Assembly (NCBI RefSeq): GCF_001187915.1
Contig: NZ_LGIU01000074.1
Location: 1 to 35,980 of the forward strand
DNA: 35,980 bases
DNA from: Arthrobacter sp. RIT-PI-e
GTDB taxonomy: Bacteria > Actinomycetota > Actinomycetes > Actinomycetales > Micrococcaceae
Reading direction: 5' to 3'
Shown: piece by piece, positions 18,317-26,514 of the stretch
Position numbering within the stretch: position 1 is the stretch's first letter
Layout: each line of letters begins with the position of its first letter
The notes under the pieces: model-generated
What the model was told of the DNA's origin: nothing
Seen by the model: the letters and a program-made list of their open reading frames with translations, nothing else
Database searches by the model: none
Program-made: the position numbers and the translations under genes

Positions 18317-19645
18317 ATGAGCGCTCGAGGTACCGGCTGGACCCTGCACGGTGACGGCCGGAACGTGACCCCCGGCGGCTTCGTGGCTCCCGGCGAACGG
18401 CTGACCTGGCCCCGCACCATCGGCATCGGCGCGCAGCACGTGGTCGCGATGTTCGGCGCCACGTTCCTGGTGCCGCTCATCACCGGCTTCCCACCGTCCA
18501 CCACGCTCCTCTTCTCCGGGATCGGCACCCTCCTGTTCCTGGTCATCACCGCGAACCGCATCCCGAGCTACCTCGGGTCCAGCTTCGCGTTCATCGCACC
18601 GATCGCCGCCGCACAGTCCCAGCACGGCCCCGCGGGCGCCCTGGGCGGCATCATCATGGCGGGGGCGGCGCTCGCCGTCATCGGGTTCGTCGTGCACACC
18701 GCGGGTGCGCGCTGGATCCAGGTGGCCATGCCGCCGATCGTCACGGGCTCCATCGTCGCCCTGATCGGTCTCAACCTCGCCCCCACGGCGAAGGCGAGCT
18801 TCGAGCAGGCGCCCGTCACGGCGCTCGTCACGGTGCTCGCGATCCTGCTCGTCACCGTCCTCTTCAGGGGCATCCTCGGCCGGCTCTCCATCCTGGTGGG
18901 CGTCCTCGCCGGGTACGTCGTCGCCCTGGTGCGCGGGGAGGTCGATCTCGCGGCGATCAACGATGCCGCCTGGATCGGTCTCCCCGCGTTCAGCGCCCCG
19001 GAGTTCCACCTCTCCGTGGTGGGACTCTTCGTGCCCGTGGTGCTCGTCCTGGTGGCGGAGAACATCGGCCACGTGAAGTCCGTGGCCGCGATGACCGACA
19101 CAGATCTCGATCCGCTCACCGGGCGGGCGCTGATGGCCGACGGCCTCGCCACCATGGTGGCCGGTGCCGGCGGCGGCTCGGGGACCACCACCTACGCGGA
19201 GAACATCGGTGTCATGGCCGCGTCCCGGGTGTACTCCACCGCGGCGTACTGGGTGGCCGGGATCGTGGCGATCCTCCTCAGCCTCTTCCCCAAGTTCGGG
19301 GCACTGATCGCCACCGTCCCTGCCGGGGTGCTCGGTGGGGCGGGCGTGGTGCTCTACGGCATGATCGGCATCCTCGGGGTGCGGATCTGGGTGCAGAACC
19401 AGGTGAACTTCTCCAACCCGATCAACCTCTCCACCGCGGGCGTGGCCCTGGTGATCGGCATCGCGGACTTCACCTGGGTGATCGGTGACCTCACCTTCGC
19501 GGGGATCGCCCTCGGGACGGCCGCGGCCCTGCTGATCTTCCACGGCATGACCGCGATCGCGCGGCTACGCGGGAGCGAGCACGTGGCGGGGCCGGAGGAA
19601 CTCGAGGCACGGGACCACGGCAGCAGGCCCTCGAAGCTCGGCTGA
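18317..19645 (+). CDS. NCS2-family uracil/xanthine permease
   Basis: Inner-membrane nucleobase:proton symporter of 442 residues. It has about 14 hydrophobic segments starting at GIGAQHVVAMFGATFLVPLI (the first NCS2 helix, with the conserved QH), NRIPSYLGSSFAFIAPI, then the substrate-site helices VALVAENIGH-like (LVLVAENIGHVKSV, conserved Glu) and GGGSGTTTYAENIGVMAASR (second conserved Glu). The pattern matches UraA-type uracil permeases better than xanthine carriers, though the substrate is inferred. GGAAGG lies 7 nt before the ATG. No pyr or catabolic genes are adjacent, so the context does not decide the role. It is divergent from the SDR/ALDH pair. Confidence 0.93.
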   Translation: MSARGTGWTLHGDGRNVTPGGFVAPGERLTWPRTIGIGAQHVVAMFGATFLVPLITGFPPSTTLLFSGIGTLLFLVITANRIPSYLGSSFAFIAPIAAAQSQHGPAGALGGIIMAGAALAVIGFVVHTAGARWIQVAMPPIVTGSIVALIGLNLAPTAKASFEQAPVTALVTVLAILLVTVLFRGILGRLSILVGVLAGYVVALVRGEVDLAAINDAAWIGLPAFSAPEFHLSVVGLFVPVVLVLVAENIGHVKSVAAMTDTDLDPLTGRALMADGLATMVAGAGGGSGTTTYAENIGVMAASRVYSTAAYWVAGIVAILLSLFPKFGALIATVPAGVLGGAGVVLYGMIGILGVRIWVQNQVNFSNPINLSTAGVALVIGIADFTWVIGDLTFAGIALGTAAALLIFHGMTAIARLRGSEHVAGPEELEARDHGSRPSKLG

Positions 19646-19674
19646 CGGCGCCCAGGTGCGTCGGGCCGGAGGCG

Positions 19675-20043
19675 TCAGGCCGCGGATTCCTCGCTGTCGT
19701 CCCCGGAGTCCCGGATCCAGGCGAGCGCCTGCGACTCGGAGGTGAAGTAGTGGGTGCTGGTGGCCGAGGCGTGGGCGAACCCGGCGAGGACCTCGTCCAC
19801 GGGACCGTCACCCACGAGCGCCACGCGGGCGAACCCGCGGTACGCGTTCATGCCCATGCGCGCCCTGATGGCCACGCCATCGATGCCGCCCATCACCACG
19901 ATCAGGGGCAGGATCTCACCCCCGGCCAGGCCCTCCAGGATCCGTGCGGCCTCGACGGCGAGGGGGAGGGTGATCTCCGCCCCCCGGGCCCAGTGCAGGT
20001 ACAGCACGTGGTCGGTCCGATGCGCGGTGAACTGGTCTGACAC
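19675..20043 (-). CDS. STAS/SpoIIAA-like hypothetical protein
   Basis: A 122-residue soluble protein starting VSDQFTAHRTDHVLYLHWAR, with LPLIVVMGGIDGVAIRARMG, AYRGFARVALVGDGPVDEVL and FTSESQALAWI. The alternating beta/alpha pattern and C-terminal SESQALAWI resemble SpoIIAA/STAS-like small proteins found in actinobacteria; the specific role is unknown. The start is GTG 20043, supported by AAGGAG 5 nt upstream; the frame is open much further upstream without other support. It is followed by a Glu/Asp/Ser-rich C-terminal tail. It converges on the permease gene. Confidence 0.8.
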   Translation of the reverse strand: MSDQFTAHRTDHVLYLHWARGAEITLPLAVEAARILEGLAGGEILPLIVVMGGIDGVAIRARMGMNAYRGFARVALVGDGPVDEVLAGFAHASATSTHYFTSESQALAWIRDSGDDSEESAA

Positions 20044-20235
20044 AACTACTCCTTCAGCGGGGAACGGCCGGGGGGCCGGTGAGAGCACGGTTGAGACCCG
20101 TCCCGCCACAGTAACGTCCCCACGGGCCCTGCGCACCTGCTCTCCCGACGCTCCTCCCGTCACCGGAGGGTGGACGCCGGGAGGGCGGGGGGAGAATGGC
20201 CGCATGACCGACGCCGTCGCCCCCTCCGCCGTCCC

Positions 20236-21252
20236 ATGAGCACCCTCCGTGAGATGTGGGCCTCGCCCGGGTGGCGGCAGCAGGCACAGGGGTGGATCGA
20301 TCTGGTGCTCGGAGGGCTCGGGGTGGTGCGGACCGGCGCCGTCGAGCAGCCGCGCATCCGTTCCTGGTCCACGCACCTGACCGTGCCCACGGACCACGGG
20401 CTGCTCTGGTTCAAGGAGAACAATCCGGGGCAGCTTGCAGAGGCCGCGGTCATGACCGTCCTCGGGGACCTGGCCCCGGACCACGTGAGTGCGCCGCTGG
20501 CCACCGAACCCTCCCGCGGCTGGATGCTGACCGCTGACCACGGTGCCACGCTCGACACCCTCACGGAGAACACGGCGGCGACCTGGTCACGGGTGGTCTC
20601 GGACTTCGCCGACCTGCAGAAACGCGTGGCGCCGCACGGGGAGAGGTTGTCCGGGGCCGGCCTGAGCATCATGAACCCCGAGGTCGCCGCACAGTTCGTG
20701 GAGAGCCAGCTGCACCTGCACACCGGGCTGCCCGTCGCGCACCCGCTGCACCTCACGATGGATCAGGCGCGAGAGGTCCTTCGCAGGCTCCCCGCCGTCG
20801 ACGCGGCGGTGGAGGTCCTCCGGGGGGTGGGGGTCCCGCTGTCCCTGGACCACAACGACCTCCATACCCGCAACTGCTTCCTCCCCGGAACCAAGGGAGC
20901 CCCGGTGCGGTTCTCAGACTTCGCGGACGCCTACTGGGCGCACCCCTTCAGCACCCTCCTGGTCCCTGTCACGCGCCTGTGCGAGCAGTGGGGGGTTCCG
21001 CCGTCCGACCCGCGGATCAGCTCCGTGATCTCCGCGTACCTCGAGCGGTGGACGGACCACGCGCCGCTGCCGGAACTCCTTCCCGCCGTGGAGCCCGGCC
21101 TGCAGCTGGCCGGTGTCCACCGGTACGGGTCCTGGGTGCGCCTGCTCGTGCACGCGGACGACGACGCCCTGCGCACCCACGCGCCGCAGGCCCTGCACCA
21201 CCTGCTCACCCTCATGGACCCGGTGCTCGGTGCGTCGGGGAGGCATCCCTGA
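20236..21252 (+). CDS. Aminoglycoside phosphotransferase (APH)-fold protein
   Basis: Kinase-fold protein of about 338 residues, cytosolic; substrate unknown and not necessarily an antibiotic. It has an N-lobe with RSWSTHLTVPTDHGLLWFKE (candidate ATP-binding Lys in LWFKEN), the catalytic loop SLDHNDLHTRNCF (Brenner motif, Asp and Asn present) and the metal-binding FSDFADAYW. ATG 20236 has no ribosome binding site of its own. A better start (ATG 20204, with GGGAGA about 9 nt upstream) encodes MTDAVAPSAVP and ends in a TGA that overlaps ATG 20236. Either the gene is reinitiated through ATGA, or one C is missing from CCC at 20233-20235 and the true protein starts at 20204. Confidence 0.82.
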   Translation: MSTLREMWASPGWRQQAQGWIDLVLGGLGVVRTGAVEQPRIRSWSTHLTVPTDHGLLWFKENNPGQLAEAAVMTVLGDLAPDHVSAPLATEPSRGWMLTADHGATLDTLTENTAATWSRVVSDFADLQKRVAPHGERLSGAGLSIMNPEVAAQFVESQLHLHTGLPVAHPLHLTMDQAREVLRRLPAVDAAVEVLRGVGVPLSLDHNDLHTRNCFLPGTKGAPVRFSDFADAYWAHPFSTLLVPVTRLCEQWGVPPSDPRISSVISAYLERWTDHAPLPELLPAVEPGLQLAGVHRYGSWVRLLVHADDDALRTHAPQALHHLLTLMDPVLGASGRHP

Positions 21253-21262
21253 CGAATCCGGT

Positions 21263-21304
21263 CCGCGCGACCCGTCACCTCACGACCTCCCGGTGGTCGC
21301 GCGG
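21263..21304 (+). terminator. Hairpin after the APH-fold gene
   Basis: CCGCGCGACC (21263-21272) pairs perfectly with GGTCGCGCGG (21295-21304) across a 22-nt loop, 10 nt after the APH stop codon. There is no U-tract. Confidence 0.5.
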
Positions 21305-21543
21305 CGATCCCCCGGGGGCCGGGAGTTTCCCGCTCCGTCGCCACGGGGTGATCTCCGGGGAACCGTGTGCTTCGGCTCCGCCCACGGATGATCCATCGAG
21401 CGGAACCGTACGTCTCACATGGTGGCTCGTGGTCTTCGGGCACGCGCGAGTCGTACCACCCCGGGTCTCCGGTCACCACAGGGAAGGTGATCGGCTGGTA
21501 TTTCGAGCCCCCTTGACCAGCAAGGTGACCCGTGCCACTCTTC

Positions 21544-21555
21544 TACAACGATGTA
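21544..21555 (+). promoter_or_regulatory. Candidate LacI-type operator for GH43
   Basis: TACAACGATGTA is a near-perfect palindrome (5 of 6 pairs) with a central CG, the shape typical of LacI-family operators. It stands out as AT-rich in this window. It follows a TTGACC -35-like element by about 25 nt, so it would overlap or follow the promoter of the arabinanase gene. No LacI regulator is encoded in the window. Confidence 0.4.
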
Positions 21556-21602
21556 CACGGGTACTCGGCCCGAATCGTCCCTCCCGAAAGGACCGCGTGA
21601 TA

Positions 21603-23084
21603 ATGACGTCACGTAACAGTCACCGGTTGCGCCCCGCGACCATCATCGCCGCCCTGGCCCTCGCGCTCTCGGGGTCCGCCCTCCCGGCGTCGGCCGCACC
21701 GCCGTCGCCCACCGATCCCCCCACACTCACGCAGCAGTCGGCCGCCGGCAGCCTGAAGGACCTCGTGGGCGGGAAGTCCGTGGTCGGGGAGACCAGCCCC
21801 ATCCACGACCCGGCGCTGGTCATCGACGACGACGGCACCTGGTACGTGTACTCCACCGGCCTGGTGAACCGGGAGAACGGCGGCACCATCCAGACGTGGT
21901 CCTCCTCGGACGAGGGCACCACCTGGGAGTACCGCGGGACGGTGTGGGACGAGATCCCGGCCTGGATCGACGAGCGGTACTCCGACGGCGTGCTCCCCGA
22001 GAACCTCTGGGCACCGGAGATCTACGAGCACGACGGCACCTACTACCTCTACTACTCGGCCTCGCGCTTCGGCGGGAACAACTCCCTCACCGCACTCGCG
22101 ACCAACACCACGCTGGACCCGGAGGACCCGGACTACGCATGGGTGGACCAGGGCCTCGTGGTGGATTCCCCGGCGACCGGCCTGGACCCCGCGAACCCGG
22201 GCAAGACCTTCAACGCCATCGACGCCGGGATCGTCGAGGACGCGGACGGCAACCCGTACATGTCCATCGGCTCCTTCTGGTACGGGATCTTCCTGGTGCC
22301 GCTCGAGTGGCCCAGCGGCAAGCCGGTGGAGAACTGGCAGTCGCAGACCGTGAACATCGCGGACCGCTTCCTTCCCGGCAATCCCATCGAGGCCCCGTAC
22401 ATCCTGCACCGCGACGGCTACTACTACCTCTTCACGTCCTTCGACTTCTGCTGCCGCGGCGCCGATTCGACCTACAAGATCGCCGTGGCACGCTCGACGT
22501 CCGTGACCGGCCCCTACCTGGACAAGGAGGGCCGCGACATGGCTCGCGGCGGGGGGTCGATCCTCATGGAGTCCCACGGCGCCATGAACGGGCTGGGCGG
22601 CCAGTCCGTCTCCGGCGACCACCTGGCCTTCCACTACTACGACGCCGGGAACGCAGCCGCCCCGTATCTCCCCACCCTGGGGCTGCAGAAGCTGGGCTGG
22701 GAGGACGGCTGGCCCACGGTGGACCAGACCGTGGACCTCCCGGAACTCGTGACCACCCCGCGTGACGTGAAGGCGCGCGAGGGGCACAAGGCCACCTTCC
22801 TCGCCAGTGCCACCGGGACGCCCGAGCCCGTGGCGGTGTGGGAGAGCTCGGACGACGACGGCGCCACCTGGCAGCCGGCCGACGTCACCCAGCGCGCCAA
22901 GCGGGACCACCGGGGCACCTACATCTCGATCGCGCAGGTCGGCAAGGCCCCGGCAAGTTCCGACGGACGCCTGTACCGGGCCACGTTCTCCAACGCGCAC
23001 GGTGCCGTGACCACCGATCCGGTGGAGCTGAGCGTCTGGACGAAACCGGGCAAGCCGGGCAAACCGGGTAAGCCGGGCAAGTAG
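21603..23084 (+). CDS. Secreted GH43 endo-1,5-alpha-L-arabinanase-like glycoside hydrolase with Ig-like domain and KPG tail
   Basis: Exported enzyme that would cleave arabinan side chains of plant pectin. Residues 1-32 are a Sec signal peptide (basic start, hydrophobic core AALALALSGSALP, cleavage after ASA). The five-bladed GH43 catalytic domain follows, with catalytic base Asp69 (SPIHDPALV), pKa modulator Asp207 (FNAIDAGIV) and general acid Glu263 (NPIEAPYIL). YYLYYSASRFGGNNS and FTSFDFCCRG are typical of arabinanases. From about residue 385 there is a module resembling bacterial Ig-like domains (ATFLASATGTPEP to YRATFSNAHG), then a KPG repeat to the stop. AAAGGA lies 4 nt before an in-frame GTG (21597) and 10 nt before ATG 21603; either could be used. 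A strong terminator follows. Confidence 0.92.
   Translation: MTSRNSHRLRPATIIAALALALSGSALPASAAPPSPTDPPTLTQQSAAGSLKDLVGGKSVVGETSPIHDPALVIDDDGTWYVYSTGLVNRENGGTIQTWSSSDEGTTWEYRGTVWDEIPAWIDERYSDGVLPENLWAPEIYEHDGTYYLYYSASRFGGNNSLTALATNTTLDPEDPDYAWVDQGLVVDSPATGLDPANPGKTFNAIDAGIVEDADGNPYMSIGSFWYGIFLVPLEWPSGKPVENWQSQTVNIADRFLPGNPIEAPYILHRDGYYYLFTSFDFCCRGADSTYKIAVARSTSVTGPYLDKEGRDMARGGGSILMESHGAMNGLGGQSVSGDHLAFHYYDAGNAAAPYLPTLGLQKLGWEDGWPTVDQTVDLPELVTTPRDVKAREGHKATFLASATGTPEPVAVWESSDDDGATWQPADVTQRAKRDHRGTYISIAQVGKAPASSDGRLYRATFSNAHGAVTTDPVELSVWTKPGKPGKPGKPGK
23043..23081 (+). repeat. KPG tripeptide repeat at the GH43 C-terminus
   Basis: Four tandem 9-nt units (AAR-CCG-GGY) encode KPG four times plus a final Lys just before the stop. 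Synonymous variation between units shows that it is not a collapsed read artefact. Short basic Pro/Gly tails can act as flexible spacers or wall-contact segments. Confidence 0.85.
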
Positions 23085-23087
23085 ACT

Positions 23088-23119
23088 CCCGCGGCGCCCT
23101 GGTTCACGGGCGCCGCGGG
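23088..23119 (+). terminator. Terminator after GH43
   Basis: Perfect 12-bp stem CCCGCGGCGCCC / GGGCGCCGCGGG with an 8-nt loop, 3 nt after the stop codon. Confidence 0.8.
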
Positions 23120-23177
23120 CACCAGGCCCGGTGGGTCGGCGGTGGGCGCGATACCCCGCTGGTCCACCGACTCCGGA

Positions 23178-23213
23178 GGAGCCCGGTCGCGGGAGTGGCT
23201 GCGACCGGGCTCC
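23178..23213 (-). terminator. Terminator after the glycerophosphodiesterase gene
   Basis: Perfect 13-bp stem (23178-23190 with 23201-23213) and a 10-nt loop, 28 nt past the minus-strand gene's stop. It may also act as a second terminator for GH43. Confidence 0.7.
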
Positions 23214-23241
23214 TTCATCTCGGCGCGGACCCTGCAGCGGA

Positions 23242-24075
23242 TCAGTCCGTGGGCGCCGGTCCCTGCGGCCAGGCGTCCCGCGCACGGAGACGGTCCGCGA
23301 GCACGTCGGCGGCGTTCGAGACCAGGCCGTCCACCCCGAGGTCCAGGAGCCGGTCCATGTCGGCGGGGTCGTCGACGGTCCACACGTGCACCTGGAGACC
23401 GGCCGCGTGGCACCACGTGAGGAAGCGCCGCGTCACCACGCGGAAACCGCGGTACGTCTCCGGCACCTGCAGCGCCTGGACACCGGCGCCGCGGGCCACC
23501 GCGCGGGCCAGACCCAGCGGTGCGAGCAGCTTCAGCAGCGCGTTGACCACCATGCCGGCGGAGGACGCCGTCGGGTGCTCCAGGAGACGCAGCACGTCCC
23601 GGCGCCGCCGGTCGGAGAAGGAGGCCACGAGCACGCGGTCGTGGACTCCCAGCCGGTTGACCAGGTCGGCGAAGGGATGTACGCAGTCATCGCTCTTGAC
23701 GTCGATGTTCAGGCGCAGCCCCGGCCGGCGCAGCAGCACGGACTCGAGCGTGGGCACACCTCCGCCACCACGCACGGAGAGGGCACCGAGCTCCTCGGCG
23801 GTGCGCTCCGCGACCGGTCCGGTGGCAGCGGTGACACGGTCCAGGGTCTCGTCGTGGAACACCATCACCACGCCGTCCGAGGATGCCCGGACGTCGATCT
23901 CGAGGTAGCGGAAACCGAGATCCGCGGCGCGGTCGAATGCCGCCGTCGTGTTCTCGTCGCCGTCCGGCGCGAAGCCGCGGTGGGCGAGGCCCAGCGGCAG
24001 GGCCCGGGACGGTGAGCCGCCCTGGTTGTCGAGGTAGGGGAAGCGGCCCGGGTCAGACCGCGCGGAGCGCCGCAA
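23242..24075 (-). CDS. Glycerophosphodiester phosphodiesterase family protein, TTG start
   Basis: Predicted to hydrolyse glycerophosphodiesters to glycerol 3-phosphate and an alcohol. The GDPD barrel begins at LAHRGFAPDGDENTTAAF (catalytic His near residue 32, Glu in ENT) and continues with YLEIDVRASSDGVVMVFHDETLDR (metal-binding Glu/Asp, second catalytic His) and HVWTVDD near the end. No signal peptide is visible. No ATG or GTG lies near the conserved N-terminus. TTG 24075 is preceded by GGAGGA 5 nt upstream, which makes it the best start and gives 277 residues. It lies inside the upstream HAD gene's last codons (23-nt overlap), so the two are probably translationally coupled. Confidence 0.9.
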   Translation of the reverse strand: MRRSARSDPGRFPYLDNQGGSPSRALPLGLAHRGFAPDGDENTTAAFDRAADLGFRYLEIDVRASSDGVVMVFHDETLDRVTAATGPVAERTAEELGALSVRGGGGVPTLESVLLRRPGLRLNIDVKSDDCVHPFADLVNRLGVHDRVLVASFSDRRRRDVLRLLEHPTASSAGMVVNALLKLLAPLGLARAVARGAGVQALQVPETYRGFRVVTRRFLTWCHAAGLQVHVWTVDDPADMDRLLDLGVDGLVSNAADVLADRLRARDAWPQGPAPTD

Positions 24076-24862
24076 GCCGTTCCTCCAGCACCTGTGCCAC
24101 GCCGTCCTCGTCGAACGGCGGTGCCACGAGGTTCGCGGCGGCCAGGGCGTCCGCGTGCCCGGAGGCCATCGCGTACCCGGATCCGGCCCAGCCGAGCATC
24201 TGGACGTCGTTGGGCATGTCACCGAAGGCGACGACGTCGGCGGCGTCGATCCCGCGCTGCGCGGCGTAGCGGGCCAGGGTCACGGACTTGTCGATCGCCG
24301 GGTCCGCCATCTCGAGGAGCGCGGTGGAGGGGGCGGAGTGCGTGGTGGACACCAGGTGCGCCACGGCCGGCCGTACGGCGGTGAGGAAATCGTCCGGGGA
24401 GATGTGCTGCTCCCGAGCCAGCAGCTTCACGATCTCCTCCCCCGGCAGGGACTCCTCGAACGGGACGGCCGTGAGGTCCCCGAGGAGTTCCGAGGTGGCG
24501 GTGTCCGCGAACCCCGACTCGATCGTGAAGCCGGTGACCGTCTCGGCGGCGAAGGTGGCCGCGGGGAAGAGGCCACGGATGATGTCCCGTGCGGCATACA
24601 CGGTCTCGGGCTGCAGCAGCCGGGTTTCGATCACGCGCTCCTCGGCGAGATCGTAGGTCAGTGCACCGTTCGAGCAGATCACCGTGCCCCGGTGACCCAG
24701 CTGGTCCTGCAGGGGCTGGAGCCACCGCGGCGGGCGGCCGGTGACGAAGACGACGTCGACCCCCGCTTCCACGCACGCGCGGAACGCCTCGACGGTGCGC
24801 TCGCTCATCCTGCCGTCGTGTCCCACGACGGTCCCGTCCATGTCGCTCGCCACGAGGCGCAT
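24053..24862 (-). CDS. Cof-type HAD-IIB family hydrolase
   Basis: Predicted phosphatase of 269 residues, cytosolic. Motif I LVASDMDGTVVGHDG is at residues 3-17, motif II is FVTGRPPRW, the cap begins ICSNGA, and motif IV is VVAFGDMPNDVQML near 215-228, so all HAD catalytic residues are present. The start is well defined: AAGGAG lies 7 nt before ATG 24862, and a TAGGCT -10 box is 30 nt upstream. It is coupled to the glycerophosphodiesterase gene. The pairing suggests a role in dephosphorylating a small glycerol- or sugar-phosphate, but the substrate is not readable from sequence. It shares only the general fold with the HAD protein at 1639-2475. Confidence 0.93.
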   Translation of the reverse strand: MRLVASDMDGTVVGHDGRMSERTVEAFRACVEAGVDVVFVTGRPPRWLQPLQDQLGHRGTVICSNGALTYDLAEERVIETRLLQPETVYAARDIIRGLFPAATFAAETVTGFTIESGFADTATSELLGDLTAVPFEESLPGEEIVKLLAREQHISPDDFLTAVRPAVAHLVSTTHSAPSTALLEMADPAIDKSVTLARYAAQRGIDAADVVAFGDMPNDVQMLGWAGSGYAMASGHADALAAANLVAPPFDEDGVAQVLEERLAALRAV

Positions 24863-24892
24863 CGCTTGACTCCTTCGGATCCCTGAGCCTCC

Positions 24893-24898
24893 AGCCTA
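24893..24898 (-). promoter_or_regulatory. -10 box for the HAD/GDPD operon
   Basis: TAGGCT on the minus strand, 30 nt before the HAD ATG, leaving room for a short leader with AAGGAG. Identical hexamers precede the genes starting at 5279 and 6372. Confidence 0.45.
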
Positions 24899-24938
24899 CC
24901 GGCGGCCACCTACGCCCCGGGCCGGATCGGACCGCGGG

Positions 24939-25469
24939 CTACTGCTCGAAGGTCCCGATCAACCGGGCCCGGCCGATGCTGTGCGAGAAGAGGGTGAACC
25001 CGAGGTACGCCGGGGTGGCCTCCTCGGGGATGTCGAGGGTCTCGACGTCCACGGCATGGACCACCACGTGGTAGTGGTGCGGGCCGTGCCCCGGAGGGGG
25101 TGAGGCGCCCACGAAGCCTGCGAAACCGGCGTCGTTCCGCAGTTGCACGGCGCCCTCGGGCAGCAGGGTGGAAGCCTGCATGCCGGCGTTGGCGGGCAGG
25201 TCCGTGGTGGTGGCGGGCAGGTTGAACACCGCCCAGTGCCAGAACCCGCTGGCGGTGGGGGCATCGGGGTCGTAGACGGTGACCGCGAAGCTCCTGGTCC
25301 CCTCGGGCGCCCCGGTCCAGCTCAGCTGCGGAGACTCGTCCTTGCCTCCGTCGATCCCCATGGCGCCGGAGGCCTGGGCGGTGTCGAGCGGTTCCCCGGG
25401 TGTGATGTCCTCACTGGTGAGCTCGAACTGGGCCACCTGCGGAAGGTCTGCGTACGGGTCTCGGGTCAT
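24939..25469 (-). CDS. YbhB/YbcL-family PEBP-like protein
   Basis: Small soluble protein of the phosphatidylethanolamine-binding/Raf-kinase-inhibitor-like family; function in bacteria is unclear. The 176-residue product has the PEBP core: [20 protein letters not shown] (ligand-pocket entrance), [20 protein letters not shown] and [14 protein letters not shown] (HxYxF-like strand). No export signal is seen. The frame is open upstream, but ATG 25469 with AAGGAG 7 nt before it is clearly the start. It follows the PfkB gene by 43 nt on the same strand and may be co-transcribed with it. Confidence 0.92.
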   Translation of the reverse strand: MTRDPYADLPQVAQFELTSEDITPGEPLDTAQASGAMGIDGGKDESPQLSWTGAPEGTRSFAVTVYDPDAPTASGFWHWAVFNLPATTTDLPANAGMQASTLLPEGAVQLRNDAGFAGFVGASPPPGHGPHHYHVVVHAVDVETLDIPEEATPAYLGFTLFSHSIGRARLIGTFEQ

Positions 25470-25512
25470 CGCACTTCTCCTTGTTTTGGGGGCTGTGACG
25501 GGTGCTGCAGGG

Positions 25513-26436
25513 TCAGTCGGAGGTGAGCATGTCCTCACGCGTGGGCGGGTTGGCCCCCGCCCTGGACACCGTGATGGTGGCTGCACGTGCAGCATAGTGC
25601 AGCAGGTCCGTCACCTGCGCGAGGGTGATCCGGCGGAGGTCGTCGCGTCGCTGGGCGCCGTCGAGCTCGAGGTCGAGGAGTGCGCCGATGAGGGCGGACA
25701 TGAACGCGTCACCGGCACCCACGGTGTCCACCACGCTGATCGGTGGTGCCGGCACCGCGACGTCCCCGGCCCGGCACACTGCCCAGGGCCCCCTGGAGCC
25801 GCGTGTCACGACCACTACGGCGGCGCCCGCGTCCAGGAACGCGCGCGCCGACTCCTCCGGTGTGCGGTCGGGGTACAGCCAGTCGAGATCCTCGTCCGAG
25901 GCCTTCACCACGTCGGCGTAGACGGCGAACTTCTCCACCTGCGCCCGGGCGAGCGCCACGTCGCGGATGATGCTGGGCCGGCAGTTGGGGTCGTAGGTCA
26001 CCGTGACGCGCGGATGGGCATCGCGGACCAGGGCCAGGACGTCCTCCGCACCCGGCTCGAGCATCGTCGCGATCGATCCGGTGTGCAGGAGCGTGGTGCC
26101 GTCCAGCAGCTGCTCCTTGCGCGCGGCCAGGACGGGGAGCTCCCAGACCAGCCGGAAGTCGTACGCCGCACCACCGGCCGGGTCCAGGCGTGCGGTGGCC
26201 ACGCTCGTGGGCAGTCCGTCCGGTTCCCCGGGGAAGAGCACCGAGTTCTGCCGGAGGTGGTCCTGGATCAGCTCACCGTACGCGTCGTCCCCGAACCTGC
26301 CCACGAACTGCGTGGGGAAACCGAGGCGCGCGAGCCCCACCGCCACGTTCATGGGGCTCCCGCCCACGTGTGCCCGCATGGGCGCGGTATCACTGACCAC
26401 TTCGTCGATGAGGGTCTCCCCGATTACCGTAAGCAC
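25513..26436 (-). CDS. PfkB-family carbohydrate kinase (fructokinase-like)
   Basis: Ribokinase-fold sugar kinase of 307 residues. It shows the N-terminal [15 protein letters not shown] (PfkB signature 1, sugar-binding loop), [11 protein letters not shown], and the C-terminal [18 protein letters not shown] (PfkB signature 2, anion hole and catalytic Asp). The features resemble bacterial fructokinases, but the exact sugar cannot be fixed. The start is GTG 26436: TAGGTT ends 6 nt before it and no Shine-Dalgarno is present, so the mRNA is probably leaderless. It is divergent from the VOC operon, and the shared 134-nt region contains a palindromic operator. Confidence 0.93.
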   Translation of the reverse strand: MLTVIGETLIDEVVSDTAPMRAHVGGSPMNVAVGLARLGFPTQFVGRFGDDAYGELIQDHLRQNSVLFPGEPDGLPTSVATARLDPAGGAAYDFRLVWELPVLAARKEQLLDGTTLLHTGSIATMLEPGAEDVLALVRDAHPRVTVTYDPNCRPSIIRDVALARAQVEKFAVYADVVKASDEDLDWLYPDRTPEESARAFLDAGAAVVVVTRGSRGPWAVCRAGDVAVPAPPISVVDTVGAGDAFMSALIGALLDLELDGAQRRDDLRRITLAQVTDLLHYAARAATITVSRAGANPPTREDMLTSD

Positions 26437-26442
26437 GCTTCG

Positions 26443-26448
26443 AACCTA
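26443..26448 (-). promoter_or_regulatory. -10 box for leaderless PfkB kinase gene
   Basis: TAGGTT, 6 nt, then GTG start on the minus strand. Confidence 0.5.
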
Positions 26449-26514
26449 CCAGTCCTGCCCCCGGCGGGCCCCTTCCGCATCCTCCGGAGCAGCAGGGAAC
26501 AAACCGTTCGATAC

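Larger units (their letters stand above)
21253..21602. other. Non-coding region upstream of the arabinanase gene
   Basis: This 350-nt interval holds no convincing gene. The GH43 frame is open through it, but the peptide is unlike any family and lies before a clear signal peptide. It contains a hairpin after the APH gene (21263-21304), a CCCCCGGGGG palindrome (21309-21318), a TTGACC -35-like element (21513-21518) and an AT-richer near-palindrome at 21544-21555. It reads as a long regulatory region for the secreted hydrolase. Confidence 0.6.

Noticed and set aside
20236-21252. APH-fold gene as an antibiotic-resistance determinant
   Set aside because: It has the kinase fold but no feature of a characterised resistance enzyme, and no resistance or mobile context; many chromosomal APH-fold proteins act on metabolites.
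21253-21602. Upstream in-frame extension of the GH43 reading frame by over 200 codons
   Set aside because: A classical signal peptide begins at 21603 next to a ribosome binding site. The extension overlaps the APH gene and has no family similarity.
23043-23081. Tandem repeat considered as a CRISPR or minisatellite signal
   Set aside because: It is a four-unit 9-nt coding repeat (KPG) inside the GH43 gene, with no spacers.
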